From contig OY720632.1 in NCBI GenBank assembly GCA_963169105.1, forward strand, positions 4,898,001-4,962,000: a DNA stretch of 64,000 nt, in the 5' to 3' direction. Position 1 is the stretch's first letter; each line of letters starts with the position of its first letter. The DNA is from Ceriagrion tenellum. Taxonomy: Eukaryota; Arthropoda; Insecta; Odonata; Coenagrionidae. Of the stretch, positions 10,481-22,630 are shown in pieces. The translations under genes were made by a program, and so were the position numbers. The notes below the pieces were generated by a model that was not told the origin of the DNA, made no database searches, and saw only the letters and a program-made list of their open reading frames with translations.

Positions 10481-13400
10481 CCCTATCCTTGCCTCAGTGC
10501 GTATTATACGCCCAAGTATTGCATTAGTTAGTTGATAAGTCTGCTGAAACAGGCTGAAATGTAAGCTAAGTCGCGAAAAAGGAATGGAGAATGTAAATAA
10601 TTATTTTTTTTTAATTTTTATCAAAAAACATGTTACCATGGTAGGCAATGTAAAATATACTCTTTTTAGTTTCTCGCCCTCTAATCGATTATTCTTGTTT
10701 ATAAATACATCATTGAGGCAGTTGGCTCGATAAATTTCAACTAAGCTATCTTTGTCGCCGACGTTTTGAATACTTTTCAAATCTTGTTGAGAGAATTAAA
10801 ATTTTTATACTAAAGAGGACGGAAGAATCGCACAGCCCAAATTCTTCTCATTAAAAGAAAAGAATTTTCAGAAAATATTTGAAGAATTACATCAACGATA
10901 TAAATGTCCTTTTTGCGCAGGATTTTATCGTAATTGAATTCTATTCGAATCAAAACTTAAAAGTAATGGCGTGTGTAGTTCAGGTAAACATGTTGCTTGC
11001 ATATTACTTTCTAGAAATCATAATTTATCAGCTATCGTGGAATTACCCAAAGTTATTTGTTTAAAAGTCTGTTGTGTTAGAAATTGTACTCACTCTTGTG
11101 GTTAATTTCTAGGGTCGCTATCATTTTAAACAGTTCTTCAATAATTACTTGGGATTTCTTTTTATTTTTGCCACAACCAATCAAAATCACTCCTCTCAAC
11201 AATCCCCTTCGTTTACTCCGCTACTCGACCTTCTATTCACGTAATAATGCGTGAGACGCGCAATAATGACAGATCGTACGTCGCATTGTTGGATCACACG
11301 CTCCACGTTCGCGCAGGCGCACTCCTGTCTCGGTTGGGACATTCTTAAGCGCCGTCGATGGTTAATTATGGGTTCGGAGGTGAATGGGGGAATGGGGTAT
11401 GGCAGGGGGAGGAGTGGGTGCGAGCGATAACTACGTTATCCCGATCCGGAAGTGGGGGAGCGATAGTTATGCAATTTTCGCCCCCACCCCTCTCCTCCTT
11501 TAATTCCACTTCCCCTTCCCCCTACCCCTTCTCCCTTCGGAATGGGAGCGTCCCTGGAATCCACTTTGTCGTGAATCCGCTCCCTCGGTCCATTTTGTCG
11601 GCGTTTAAAGGTGCGAAACACTCTTCTCTCTGCCGTTCCCTCGCCCTCGCCATTTTCGTTCTTCTTTCGTTCTCTGGAGTGCTGGTGGGGGAGGGGGGAG
11701 GTGTTTGGAGGGGAGGGAAAATAGGGAAAAGAGGAGGAAAGGGAAGAGATTCAAATTTTATGCGAATGAAACTTCCTCCCGTGGGACTTCATAACTTTTT
11801 TGCGAAGAAGTTTTGGTGTTGGGGCCCGGAAAGAATTGATATGGCAATTTTTTTTCACTTTCTTTCCCTAAAAACGCGCGCCAGAGAACCAGAAACTCTT
11901 TCTAAACTGGTTCTTCCCCACCCTCCTCCCCCTGCTATATTTTCTCTTCTCTTGTCTTCCTACTCAGTAGTTCCACGCCCCCTATCGGAGTTCCCCCCCC
12001 CCCCCAAGGTGGAAGGGGGGACACTCAACTCACATGGCCCAATGCATTCAACGTACCTCCCTCGCACCCATTGGCTCCGCCCTTTGAACAAACAAATCGA
12101 AAGGAAAACGGTGCCGGCCGGTGTGGAAACAAGTGAATAATGCCCGTTTTGCGATCGCGGGGAAAAAAACTAACAAGAAGTTGGGGGAACGAACGACGAG
12201 TTTGTGATAGGAGCAGCGTATTGGGAGAATAAATATGGCGCTCGTTCAATGATTAGGGGTCCAATGCAGAGGGAAACAAGAATCGATTTGAGAGATAAAA
12301 CAAAACATTCGGACGAATCAATCTTTTTTTTTGGGAGTTGGTGGGGGAGGAGGGGATGCCGGGACTTGGGCTGCTTTTTTACAGACTTTTCAGCTTTCTT
12401 TCCGTCTCTCTTACTCTGGATTCCCTTTGCGTCTCTCAAATACTCAGGAATACGAAATGAAGTCTTATTGGTTCGAATGTTTTGGTTCCTTCTCATGAAT
12501 AATTTCGACGTCGTCCGATTATAATTCTCCCTCTTTTCACGACCGCGAAGAGTTTTTTGTTGGCATTGGCTCCCATGTGCACGCTCTCATGGAGCGGTGG
12601 ATACGCGAAGATAGTTTACATTGAGTTTGAATATCCACCGCTTGTTGATCTGTGTCGTGACTGACGCGCCCGCCCATTCTTTTCCCGTCGTCATGGAGAA
12701 AACTTTTTTTCCCGCCTTTGAATGAAAATTCTGATTCCTATTTTGCCGTCGAAAGTTCAACAAGGATTCGCTATCCCCTGGAAACTTTCCCCAATCGTTG
12801 ATGTTTGTTGACACATGCTTAGATATTCACCACCCATAGCCTATTACTTCCGCGTTTCCTGCGAAATCCTTTAAGGGCTATTGAGCTTCGAAATTTGTCC
12901 TCTTTGTCTGTAAATCGCCGTACGTCATGGATGTGTTTTTTTGTCAAGTTCTCGCTAATGAGTTGGAATCATTTTTCTTTCTTTACTCTTATTTTTCCCG
13001 TGTGGAACGCCTTTTTTCCCGTATCTTATCAGCCTTCAATGCCCTTCTTTTTGATAATGGCTGAGGTTATTGGGCGTGTTCTAACTGCCGGAGGAGTGTG
13101 TACGATAAATTCAACTTGAACTACTTAATCATTCCTATATTAATTGCTTTAACGATGAGACATTATTACGAGAATATCTATGATACCTCTCGCTTATTTT
13201 GCTACCATTTCTAACAGTGTGAGATTCATTTATTCTCGTGTTGTTTCCTTCAGGTTAAATTAAGTGAATTCTGTCCTTAAGTTGGAGGAATTAAACAAGA
13301 TGCTAGCGCTGTGCACAGCTTAACTGGAGGTCAGTCATAAGGTATCGAGACTTCTAAAGCCCATTTAATGCCTGCGTGTGACTCCGATTTTTTTGAGTCA

Positions 13401-14187
13401 ACTCTTGATGCAGGCAAAAGCTGTTTCTGTGTATTTTTTTCCTTTAGAGGTCAATGTTATGAAGCTATTGGCATGATACATTCGAAGCATGATCGGTAGA
13501 CATTGTTTTCAGTGAGCGTAGAAAACAATTTGAGGACGTGAATTGTACGATTTATTGATCGACCCTCCGCCAAACGTTCTTCAGCGGAAAAATCGCGAAG
13601 CAATTACGGAAAATTCATACATAAACCGCATTTGAAGTCAAAATGAGCAACCATTTACTTGATTTTGGAGCATTATGCTTTGTGTTAGGCTGAAATTTCG
13701 TTTATCATGAGAGATTTATTTGTAAAAAATCCTCACTGAGCTCTATTAATGAATTGTGCCTCGTGCGCGACTTGAATCTCCAACCTCCTTGTGCCAATGC
13801 TTAATGGGAGCAATTCGTCCTGTACCCGCAGATTCGGACCACAATCTGCCAAGTGTCAGAAGTATTGTCTGTGAGAGCTTATTAAATTGTACAGACGTGC
13901 TTGCTTTTGAACTATGTTTTTGAACTATTTTGAATCTATGTTTGACTATCGAAGTCTACCTCTGTAAGTTTCACTTGTTATTTTGCATACTATCAACTTT
14001 ATCTTCAATAAATGGTACTTTTTGTGGATAAACTTTGGAATGTGCGGTGATTATACGTATATCCCTCTGAAAGTTACGCTTTGTTGTTAATTGAAAACGG
14101 AAAGAAATTGAAAATCATACAATAAATTCACTACGCCACCTGAGCTTCAAAAATGATATTTGCTAGATGAAATAACTTGGCACAGTT
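10481..14187. other. No supported gene; mixed AT-rich and purine/pyrimidine-rich sequence
   Basis: An open frame of 260 codons runs at 11358-12140. Its product is rich in P, S, G and F, has no recognised domain, and overlaps runs such as the C-run at 11993-12005 and G-rich 11680-11730, so I treat it as composition-driven. The rest is AT-rich with no TIR or LINE tail. Confidence 0.4.
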
Positions 14188-14750
14188 AAGGTAGTCCGAG
14201 CGAGATTGTTCCCTAGTCATTATAGAGACCATATTCGAATTATACGTTTTAATTTCACTGGATGTAGCACACATCAATTAAATATTGCATTACTAATGGT
14301 GCAATAATATAGTTATATATAAGAGAAATTTTAAGTAATTAAATGAAAATATCTAAATAAGTCTTTAACTTGACTAATTTTTTTCGCGCGGTGCGTTTGA
14401 AACTCCATCGAAACAGATGATTTATTGTGATCCTCAAGAATTTACCGCGATGAGAATATGATTAATTTTCAAAAATAGTTGAGAAAACACACAAACTACA
14501 CACTGTTGATTTTTTGACGAGATCTAAGTGTAGGAAATGCCTCATTTTTAATATACTAAGGTCTCTCTGGAGCGCCTACGCGTACCATTTCCCATATAAA
14601 AGGGCTGGTATTCTCTGGCAAATATCTCGGAAAGTAATATCGTAAGGGGTTGAACTTTTGATGTCAATGGAAGGGTGATATATTTTTATTTAAAATGAGA
14701 TCAGATTCATTGATTTCTAGGTAAAATGATATTTCGCTCTTACTGCCTTA
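14188..14750 (+). mobile_element. 'AAGGTAG' TIR element, copy 2
   Basis: A forward-orientation copy that starts AAGGTAGTCCGAGCGAGAT and ends TTCGCTCTTACTGCCTT. It is flanked by TTA on the left and AA on the right, compatible with a TA (or degenerate TTAA) target duplication. All internal landmarks of the family are present in order. Confidence 0.85.
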
Positions 14751-17277
14751 ATTCTAAAATCAAGGAAACTTGAGCTATACGGCCACACGTAGAATTGACA
14801 AAATAGGGTGAGAATATTTCTCCTTCCTCTCCTCCTCGCCCCTCTTCTCCTTTCTTCGATTTTCATATTTATAGAACGTCACTCCTCGCAATTTTTTCAC
14901 TATCAACCTTGTATTTTTAGTGTCTTTTCCCTTCAGTTCGCTGAAGAGGGCCACCTTGTGGCCGAAATACGCGTATACGACGCACACCCTCGTCTTTTCC
15001 TGTTTAATTCCTTTGCTCATCTCGAGCCTCATTCTCCCAGAAGTTGGGCCCTGTTGGTCGTGTGAGTGATATTTGTAAGTGCTTGCGAGAGTGATTGCTC
15101 TGTGTGTTTGCGATCATAACTCAGGCTTCCTTAACGGGGTCTCTTAAAGGCCCTGTGAAGGATTCCAATTGGGTTGAGTGTGCGTGTGTCTGTGAATGGT
15201 CACTGGCGAGGAATTAACGTTCCCGTAAACCTTCACAAGGGAATTCTGGTTGAGAGGGTGTGGTCTGTCACTGACGCTACCGTCAAACCAACAAAGTAAA
15301 TATTTTCCGTTCTATCTTTTGACGAGTGGTGCCAATAGTTACGGCCATTGGAGATATATTCTCATCCTATTTTTTTACCTTAATTCCGACGCCTCATGTT
15401 TGCCACCCCTCTAGCTAAGCCACTCCTAAATGGATATCTTGATCATTTCTCGTTGTTCCTCAGTTACTTTCCTCCTGAAGTGTACATAAAGTAGCCTCCT
15501 TCCGCCTTGGTCCGTTAAGAGGCTACACTCTTTTTCACTTTTCCGTTTTTTAGCGTACGACAAGTCCGGATTTAATACCTCTCGCCTGCGCAATTGGCTC
15601 TTTCCCATGATTTTTTTAAAAATTTTCAAGCGTTTTTTTATTTCGAGGCGCTTCTTTTTTTGTTTACTTTGGCTTCTGTGCTCGCTTGCTTGTCCGAATG
15701 AAAGTATTGCAGTCACGTAATTAATTTCCACGGGATTGCAAGCTTCCTTTGCGCCCGTTCCTTATCATTTGATTTGCCCTCGTTAACAAGCCCTCTCGCG
15801 GCGGAAGCTGTCATTGCGCCGCCCGCTCGCGCATCCCCGGATAATTTCGTTTGTCTCTTGTTTTATTAATTTTTTTCACTTTTTTTATAAATTTGTTGTT
15901 TTCGCCGGAATCTCCTCATTTGCAAACTTCCGTCTCCCGTATCTTTCCCTCTCCATTCCCTTCTCTTCTCGCAACACATCCCTATAGGATCCTGAAATAG
16001 AGAGGTGGGGGAGGAGGAGGGGGGAGGATCCAAATAACTTGAATAAATACTGAAAAAATGAAAAAAAAAAAGGTTCATCCCGCTCTCCGTGCTCTGCGCA
16101 CGAATTGAACCGTTTCTAAAACTTTTTCGCGCATTCCTGTTTTTTTTTATATTCCTCGCGGAATACGTGGTCGCGTGATTGCGCTCAGAATTGTTGGAAA
16201 AACTCGCTTTCTATACCCTTTTTAAGTCCCTCTCGTCGTGGCTCGCTTTAATGGATTCCCTCGTTTGTTTTTTGTTTTTACTGTGCGAGTGGAATACGCC
16301 CTCTTTTTGATTTCGTATGTACTAAACACGCCCGAGGTAGTCGCAAAGTTAGTGACTCTCTTTGGTTTTTACCTTTTTCGCGTGTTTTCATTCGTCTTTT
16401 AAGCGAATGAAAGAAAACGAACACGATTCCGCTGTGAAATTGGCTTCAAAGCATTCCGGATGTACGTATTCATTGCCCAAAGGCACGCGCAGGACAATGA
16501 GTGAAGGCATTCGCGGCTAAAGTGACTCGTGTCATATTAAATTCATGCTCTGGAATTTCCTCCCTGCGTGGCATTAATGGTTTTAAGCCGGCACACATTA
16601 ATTTGGCTTCCTTCCGAGTTTCGCACTGTGGCTTTCTGTTGTTTTTTTACCAAAAAGGAGTGCGTGTTATCAATGCTTGTATAACAGACTGTCCCTGTTT
16701 AACAAACTTAAGGTACAAACAGTCCCCTATGCCTATATATATTACTCTGTTCTTCGTGTAAAACAATAAGACCTTGTTCCCTCAAAACAATCATATTTAC
16801 ACCTAATAATACTAGAAGAAAGAACGATCTCCATGTTATGCCATCTAACATGGCCTTGACGGCAAAGGGTCCAAATGCTATGTGAATTAGGTTATGTAAC
16901 AATATACCTTAATGTGTGAAAAATGTTAACTCTGTCCACCTATTTTAAAAAAAGGTCTTTATATGCCTTAACAGTAAATGTTTTTATTCTATGAAAGATT
17001 ATTTGACTCATGATTGTGTAACTTATTTGTAAATAATTTTCATATCTTACTCCTTGACGTGCCTTATATACTATCGAACTGTTTTGTAACTTGGCGAATA
17101 TGAGTTTTTTGTGTATTGTCAACTGGGCAAATAAAAAATATTAAATTTTATACATGAAATTATTGTTAAGGCAATGTTTTCTGATGACGACACAGAAGTT
17201 ACAATTGTTGGTAAAATGAACGAACCCAATCGCAGTCAATAATATTCTTTTGAGTGAAAGAAAGGTAAACGCCCATA
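14751..17277. other. No supported gene
   Basis: Pyrimidine-rich at 14810-15010 and 15430-16020, otherwise AT-rich. A 60-aa minus-strand frame at 16940-17122 has protein-like composition (K, Y and I rich) but no recognised motif. The purine run GGTGGGGGAGGAGGAGGGGG is at 16004-16023. Confidence 0.35.
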
Positions 17278-17905
17278 TCTACATCTTCATCTACGTAACA
17301 CCCTGCGAGCCACCACGAGGGTGTGTGGCAGGGGGTGAAGATCACCAAACATGCACTATTGACATGCAACTAGGATATTTAATGGAGACATGCTAGAGAA
17401 CAGGGTCACATGCAGCTAGATGGTTAGTATCTATATAATAAGAAAGGGATTAATGGTTGCTATTACATGCATCATGCACTACAGACTACTCTAACTATAT
17501 TTCACCTACCTACCTGTTTGCTACGCTGCCTATTGTTCTCTCTTATGGTACGCGAGAAAAATGACATTTTAAATATATCGGTACAACAATCTATCTCTCT
17601 AATCTTGTTAATGTGATCAAACCTAGCGTAATACGCAGGGGTTCTTAATATGTATCTAACGTCATCTGTGTACAAATCGCTTCCGAATTTACTTAAAAGG
17701 TTTAACCTAAATTTAAACCTGCGTTCTGATAGTAATTCCCATCCTAGTTCTTCTATTAAACTCGTAACACTTATACAATTATCATAACGGCCTTTAGTAA
17801 TCTAGCGGATCTCCTTTGCACACGCTCTAATTCTTTTATCAAACCTTCCTCGTACGGATCCCATATACTAGCGGCATATTTTAAATGAGGCCTGACAAGT
17901 GTAAG
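17278..17905 (-). mobile_element. Divergent CR1/L2-like LINE 3' end (copy 2)
   Basis: It has the same plan as the other copies: CTACATCTTCATCTACG tail, CGAGCCACCACGAGGGTGTG box, then coding sequence on the minus strand. The sequence is a separate subfamily: the protein reads LIEELGWELLSERRFKFRL, then LLSKFGSDLYTDDV and IREIDCCTDIF instead of LEGLRWEPLETRRLHARLRL. It ends with a doubled GGCCTGACAAGTGTA at 17890-17919, a small tandem duplication at the 5' truncation point. Confidence 0.7.
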
Positions 17906-18121
17906 GCCTGACAAGTGTATATTTACTCACGAGTGCCACAGTGCATTGCCGTCTCTCGTCATAATCAAACGCTGTGGCAGTATGACGATATCGGCCACAT
18001 CGGTTATATATCAGTGTTTCCCAAACGTTTTCGTGCGACATTGGATACGGTAACCTATGCCCGACTACACCAGTGCGTAACGCTCAAAATCATAGACCAC
18101 GTGGCCAAATCATGAAATATT

Positions 18122-18662
18122 AAGGTAGTTTGAGCGAAATATCATTTTACTTAAAAATCAATAAATCTGGTCTCATTTAAAAGAAACATATCCAATGACA
18201 CCAAAAATTCAACCCCTTACCACATTACTTTCGGAGATATTTGACAACAAATACCAGCCCTTTTACATGAAAAATTGTACGTGTATGTACTCCAGAGAGA
18301 CATTCTTTACAAAATGAGGCATTTCTAACACTTAGATCCGTAAAAAATGAACAGCGTGTAGTTTGTATGTATTCTCAACTATATTTGAAAAAAAATATTG
18401 TCACCCCAATAGGTTCTTGGGTATCACAATAAACCTTCCGTTATGAAGGAGTTTCAAACGCACCGCGAAAAAAATGAGTCAAGTTAAACACTTATTTAGA
18501 TATTTTCATTTAATTACTTATAATTTCTATCGTATAAAACTATATTATTGTACCGTTAATAATGCAATATTTAATGGATGTGTCCTTCAGCTGGTGAAAT
18601 TAAAACATATTAATCGAATATGGTCTATTATGACTAGGGAGATATCTCGCTCGGACTACCTT
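18122..18662 (-). mobile_element. 'AAGGTAG' TIR element, copy 3
   Basis: A reverse-orientation copy with intact ends: AAGGTAGTTTGAGCGAAAT on the left and ATCTCGCTCGGACTACCTT on the right, flanked by T/TA and TA. An open frame starting at 18474 (MSQVKHLFRYFHLITYNFY) is shared with other copies, but stops differ between copies. Confidence 0.85.
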
Positions 18663-19119
18663 ATATATGGTGTTGAAATATAAATGTTTAAATTAATGTT
18701 AATTTGACTTCCAAAAGATTAGTACTTTTCATCGCAGTACATGTTATGCTGTCACCATTAGGTCAGGAACCTGCCTCCGGTGCGTCGCTTCTACTGTCCC
18801 CCCTGTTCCTTATCCCCGCCTCTTAGATTGAAGTCCCGTCTCCCAGGGGGCAGTGGAGTCCACTTTGTTGACCACTGTGCTATACCATTGCAAAGCCATC
18901 TATTGGAAATGAAGTATCTGATTGAATGAAGAATCCGGAAGGAATATGATTGGGTGATAGAACGAAGTTAGAATAACTTTGTTTGATGTAATTTTAAAAT
19001 TCAAACTCCTGATTTATCCTGATGATATTTGTACGGTTTATCGGATTCAAGTGCTGGCATTGAAAAGCTCTATTATTCAAATAATTTCACGTATTGGTGA
19101 ATATATTCTTTTTATCGTT
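18663..19119. other. No recognisable feature
   Basis: AT-rich sequence between an AAGGTAG element and an RTE-like 3' end. Nothing identified. Confidence 0.35.
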
Positions 19120-19400
19120 TCTTCCGAGAAAGTTGTGGTTGAATGTGGGTGAGGAAATTCTTAGGTGGAGGAATATTAGGAGTCTTAAAAACAGGAGGGC
19201 GTGTATGAAGCAGTGTATGGGGGTAAATGAGGCAAAAGAGATTTGCAAGGATAGGTCAGTATGGAGGAAATTATTGAAGCAGAGTTACGTGTACAAATAT
19301 GTATTTATGAGTGAAACTTTGTTACTGTGCCTACCTGTGGTACGGCGTGATTGGTATGCATGTATGTATGTATTTATGAAATACTAGGTCCTCCAAAGTC
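19120..19400 (+). pseudogene. RTE-like retrotransposon 3' end (family C, second copy)
   Basis: The plus strand encodes RKLWLNVGEEILRWRNI, RRACMKQCMGVNEAKEI and SVWRKLLKQS, closely matching the end of the copy at 6640-7380. It continues through the same 3' UTR (CTACCTG..ACGGCGTGATTGGTAT) into a TGTATGTATGTATT tail at 19361-19375. The first part of the RT domain is missing, so it is a 5'-truncated insertion. A further 40-bp piece of the same 3' end lies at 19935-19975. Confidence 0.75.
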
Positions 19401-19549
19401 ACGTCGGAAACCACAATTTTTCTTTCCGCATTTTGATGGGAAATAATACGGGACAAAAATCAACTGAGTGGGAAATGTGAAACGTAATACATTAACTCTC
19501 AAACTGTATAAACCGGAAGGAAGGAAGGATGTTGGGCAAACGGGTAATC

Positions 19550-19930
19550 TACATCTACATACTACCCCGCGAGCTGCCGTATGGTCGTGTGGCAGGGGGT
19601 GTTAGGACACCAGCCGTGTAAAGATGTAAGAGTTTTGGAGGTGAAATGGTGACATGTCCTATGAGAGTGTATTTGGAGGAGCTCAGTTTTTATTGTGGTC
19701 GCATATTGTTCGCGGAAAGAACGAGATTTTGTACCTATCTGTTCGGCAAAATATCTCTCTTATTTTATCGCATCTATCAGACCTAGAAATGTAGTGAGGC
19801 GTCATGACAATATTCTTTGTGTTGCTCTGAAAAATATCAGTTATGGATTTATCAAGCAGCCTAAGCCTAGCGTGCAGCCTTCGAGTCTCTTGGGGCTCCC
19901 ACCTTAATCCTTTTAACAGTTGTGTTGTCT
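19550..19930 (-). mobile_element. CR1/L2-like LINE 3' end (copy 3)
   Basis: The tail ATCTACATCTACATACTACC is followed by the GCGAGCTGCCGTATGGTCGTG box, the 3' UTR, and coding sequence for IREIYFAEQIGTKSRSFR and its neighbours on the minus strand. It is 5'-truncated at about 19927. Outside the 3' tail lies a segment shared with copy 4 (see findings). Confidence 0.8.
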
Positions 19931-19934
19931 TTCA

Positions 19935-19975
19935 AACCGGAAGGGAACGGTATGATTGATATGTATGTATGTAAC
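19935..19975 (+). repeat. RTE-like (family C) terminal fragment with TGTA tail
   Basis: CCGGAAGGGAACGGTATGA, then TGTATGTATGTAA, the same box and simple-repeat tail as the family C 3' ends at 6640 and 19400. It abuts the 5' end of the preceding CR1-like copy. Confidence 0.45.
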
Positions 19976-20591
19976 TTTCATTTTGATGGTGACTCAAACC
20001 TTCCGATTCGTTAAAAATTACTCTACTATTAGAAGAAATAAGAATAAGCCAGTCTCTTGGTGTAGATATAAGAGACGCCGCCCAATTAACGAGCAGGCGT
20101 AAGACGAGATGCATTCAAAGAGATAAAATACTCCTAGAAAAAAATTCTCTTCGATCAAAAGAGTTTCCTTTTTGTATGTATTTTGACAATAAATTGATTT
20201 ACAATGCCAAACTGTTGATTATATTTTAAATATTAGGAAATTTAAAAAATCGGAGTATCAATTGTTACTCATAATATTCGGATCCATAACATGTGACGCG
20301 GATACTAAAATGTTCATTGTAATTTTGTTGTGCTCAGTATCTTCGACGGAAAAAGTCTTCAATACTCTATTTTTAACTTTGAAGCAAGTATCCAAAAACA
20401 TATTCAGAAGAAGAGAAATAACCAAAGAGACTAATATGTGGTTGTAAATTGGAGACTGTGCCCTGAGCACATGTTTCAGCTTCCTATTGCTTTTCTCGTG
20501 AGGTTGCCGTGAGTTTTTCTGACCGCAGGAATTACAATTACTAACTTAGAAAATGATAAAAGGAGATTTATATAAAAACAAAATATTCAGT
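19976..20591. other. No recognisable feature
   Basis: AT-rich. ORFs on both strands at 20258-20470 have no recognised motif. Confidence 0.3.
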
Positions 20592-21148
20592 AAGGTAGTT
20601 TGAGTAAAATATCATTTTACATGGAAATCAATGAATTTGGTCTCATTTTAAAGAAAAATATCTCACCCTTCTAATGACACCAAAATTCAATCCCTAGCCA
20701 CATTACTTTCGGAGTTATTTGCCAAAAAATACCGGCCCTTGTACATGTGAAATGGTATGTGTATGCACTCCAGAGAGACATAATTAACAAAATGAGGTAT
20801 TTCTAACACTAAGCTGTCGTAAAAAAACTAACAGCGTGTAGTTTGTATGTTTTCTCAACTATTTTTGAAAATGAATCTCATTGTCACCTCTATAGGTTCT
20901 TGGGTATCACAAAAAACCTTCCGTTTTGAAGGAGTTTCAAACGCACCGCGCGAATAAATTAAGTCAAGCTAAAGACTAATTAAGATATTTTCATTTAATT
21001 ACTTACCATTTCTGTCATATAAAACTATATTATGTACCAATTATTACGCATTATGTAATTCAATTGTCCTACAGCTGGTGAATTTAAAACGTATAATTGG
21101 AATATGGCCTCTATTATGACTAGGGAACTATCTCGCTCGAACCACCTT
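20592..21148 (-). mobile_element. 'AAGGTAG' TIR element, copy 4
   Basis: A reverse-orientation copy: left AAGGTAGTTTGAGTAAAAT, right CTCGCTCGAACCACCTT, flanked by T and AA. Internal sequence is collinear with copies 1 and 3. The MSQVK-like start has mutated. Confidence 0.85.
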
Positions 21149-21548
21149 AAGTTGATTGATGACTTTGCTCAACCATCGATTTCAATATTTTGGCAGGAAT
21201 TTCAGTCAATCATGACAGTCGTGGTATCTTTTAATCATTCGAAATCACTGCCGCTTGGCAGTGACGTAAACAAATAAACTTTTGTCGTTAATTTAATGCT
21301 TGGGCATCCATTGCCACCTCGGGTTGCTACTGTGTCTAGTCTGTTGGAGGTTTCTCCACTCTTACCTATGTATCATCTTAGATGAATTAATTTTGGCTTT
21401 GCAACGAATGCATCTATTAATTAAAGGCACGTGTTCTGGAGGAAGACAGGGGAATATTCGAGTACGTCTTTTCTGATTTTTCTCTTTGATCCGTTTGATC
21501 ATTCGAATAATTATTCCTTGATGAAATATTTGGGACGTCTTTCTCAAC
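21149..21548. other. No recognisable feature
   Basis: A minus-strand frame at 21417-21689 (ENRDRNSSVVEKDVPNIS and on) overlaps the left arm of the next element. Its composition is protein-like but no family is recognised. Confidence 0.3.
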
Positions 21549-21561
21549 GACGGAGGAGTTT

Positions 21562-21883
21562 CTATCTCTGTTTTCAGGTATACTCGTCGCGTGTTTAGTT
21601 TTTATGACTACAGTTTCTCCCCCCTTCCTGTAAGGCGTCTTCAGGTCCGTTGGACATTTTGTAATTATTTGTAATGTAATGTAATGCAATTGTAATTATG
21701 TAGGTAATTTTGTAATTATCAAATTTAATGTGATTGTATAAAATAATTTCCAAATGTTCTGACCTGACCTGAAGACGCCCCCAGGAAGAGGGGAGAAACT
21801 GTAGCAATAAAAACTAACACGCGACGAGACTACCTGAAAACAGCGATATTAACAAGTATATGAGTCGCGGAATCCTTCAAAGA
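21562..21883. mobile_element. Foldback element with hammerhead-like arms and tail (element F2)
   Basis: Arms 21563-21660 and 21760-21848 are inverted copies (TGTTTTCAGGTA, CTCGTCGCGTG, CAGTTTCTCC, GCGTCTTCAGGTC). The right arm is followed by a one-sided 35-bp tail (21849-21883). The whole is flanked by GACGGAGGAGTTT (21549-21561) and GACGAGGAGTTT (21884-21895), a target duplication with one indel. Size, inverted terminal repeats, tail and duplication length match F1 and F3 and the general plan of Penelope-like elements with inverted pseudo-LTRs. It has no coding capacity. Confidence 0.65.
21760..21806 (+). ncRNA. Hammerhead-like core in right arm of F2
   Basis: CUGAAGA (21769-21775), stem II CCCC with GGGG, GAAAC (21795-21799), then UGUA giving a GUA triplet. 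The mirror copy in the left arm (minus strand, boxes at 21638-21644 and 21613-21617) also keeps CUGAAGA and GAAAC. Stem I pairs poorly, so the ribozyme may be inactive. Confidence 0.4.
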
Positions 21884-21895
21884 GACGAGGAGTTT

Positions 21896-22464
21896 GTTCG
21901 ACTCATAGTTGCATTTTATTTTACCCTGGATTTAATACACACTGTCCCGTATAATTACGATTTGAAGGTCCATTTATGTGTGTCCTCTTGCGCGATGCTG
22001 TCATCAGGGATTCGAGTGAACTTCACTGCGTGGGCTCATTTCGATCAATCGATGGGATATTTCAGTTTTTCTCTCTCCTAGTTGACGAAGATGCGGTCCT
22101 TGGTGGGTTTTGTCCCCCTGGTTTGTAATTTTCATGCAATCAAAGGGAAGGTTGACTGAAGGAAGGGAAGGTGTGATTGGTTGGGAGGAGAAGATGGGTG
22201 GGCCAATCAGGTGGGAGTGGTTAGAGAGCCCTTCCCCAACCCCTTCCCTCCCTCCCTCTCCACCCCTCCTCCTCCCCCTCTTTCATTGGCACCGCTTCAC
22301 GCCCCAATGGAGTGTTACCATGGCGCGCCAGGAGACTAATTAAACACACCATTCCCAAGGTATCTCCCTTGCCTGGAATTCCCCGTCCTTTGTCCTCGTT
22401 GAATTGATTTCGCGAGTGTGTGTAAACCCTTTCGTGGGTGGTGTGGATGGGGAATGGAGAAGCA
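21896..22464. other. No gene; pyrimidine-rich patch
   Basis: 22218-22285 is a C/T-rich low-complexity run. The 133-aa minus-strand frame over it is composition-driven. Confidence 0.35.
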
Positions 22465-22630
22465 CGGTGGGCGAAAAGGAAGAAGAACGTGGAGGTGCTT
22501 CGTAGGGTGTATGGTGAGGAAAGGAAACTCCTGGATGACATTAGGAGGAGGCAAAGTGGGTGGTCGGAAGAGGGAAGGAAGTGTTTCCCCAAGTCCGTGA
22601 TGGAAGGAAGGATGTGGAGCAAACGGGTAA
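22465..22630 (+). pseudogene. LINE RT C-terminal fragment (family E)
   Basis: The plus-strand frame reads NVEVLRRVYGEERKLLDDI, RRRQSGWS, then KSVMEGRMWSKR. This is the pattern V-x-EER-x-x-L-x-x-I-x-x-R-x-x-x-W ... EGR-x-x-GKR found near the C-terminus of RTE-like reverse transcriptases. The expected RGR-x-R tail is replaced by the 3' tail of a CR1-like element inserted in the opposite orientation at about 22630. Confidence 0.6.

Noticed and set aside
11358..12140. 260-codon open frame on plus strand, the longest in the window
   Set aside because: P/S/G/F-rich product from pyrimidine- and G-rich DNA, no domain, and it spans a C run.
13760..13860. tRNA-like B box on minus strand
   Set aside because: Only 8 of 11 B-box positions match and no A box or acceptor pairing is visible.
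16940..17122. 60-codon minus-strand frame with protein-like composition
   Set aside because: Too short and without recognised motif; AT-rich DNA gives K/Y/I-rich frames by chance.
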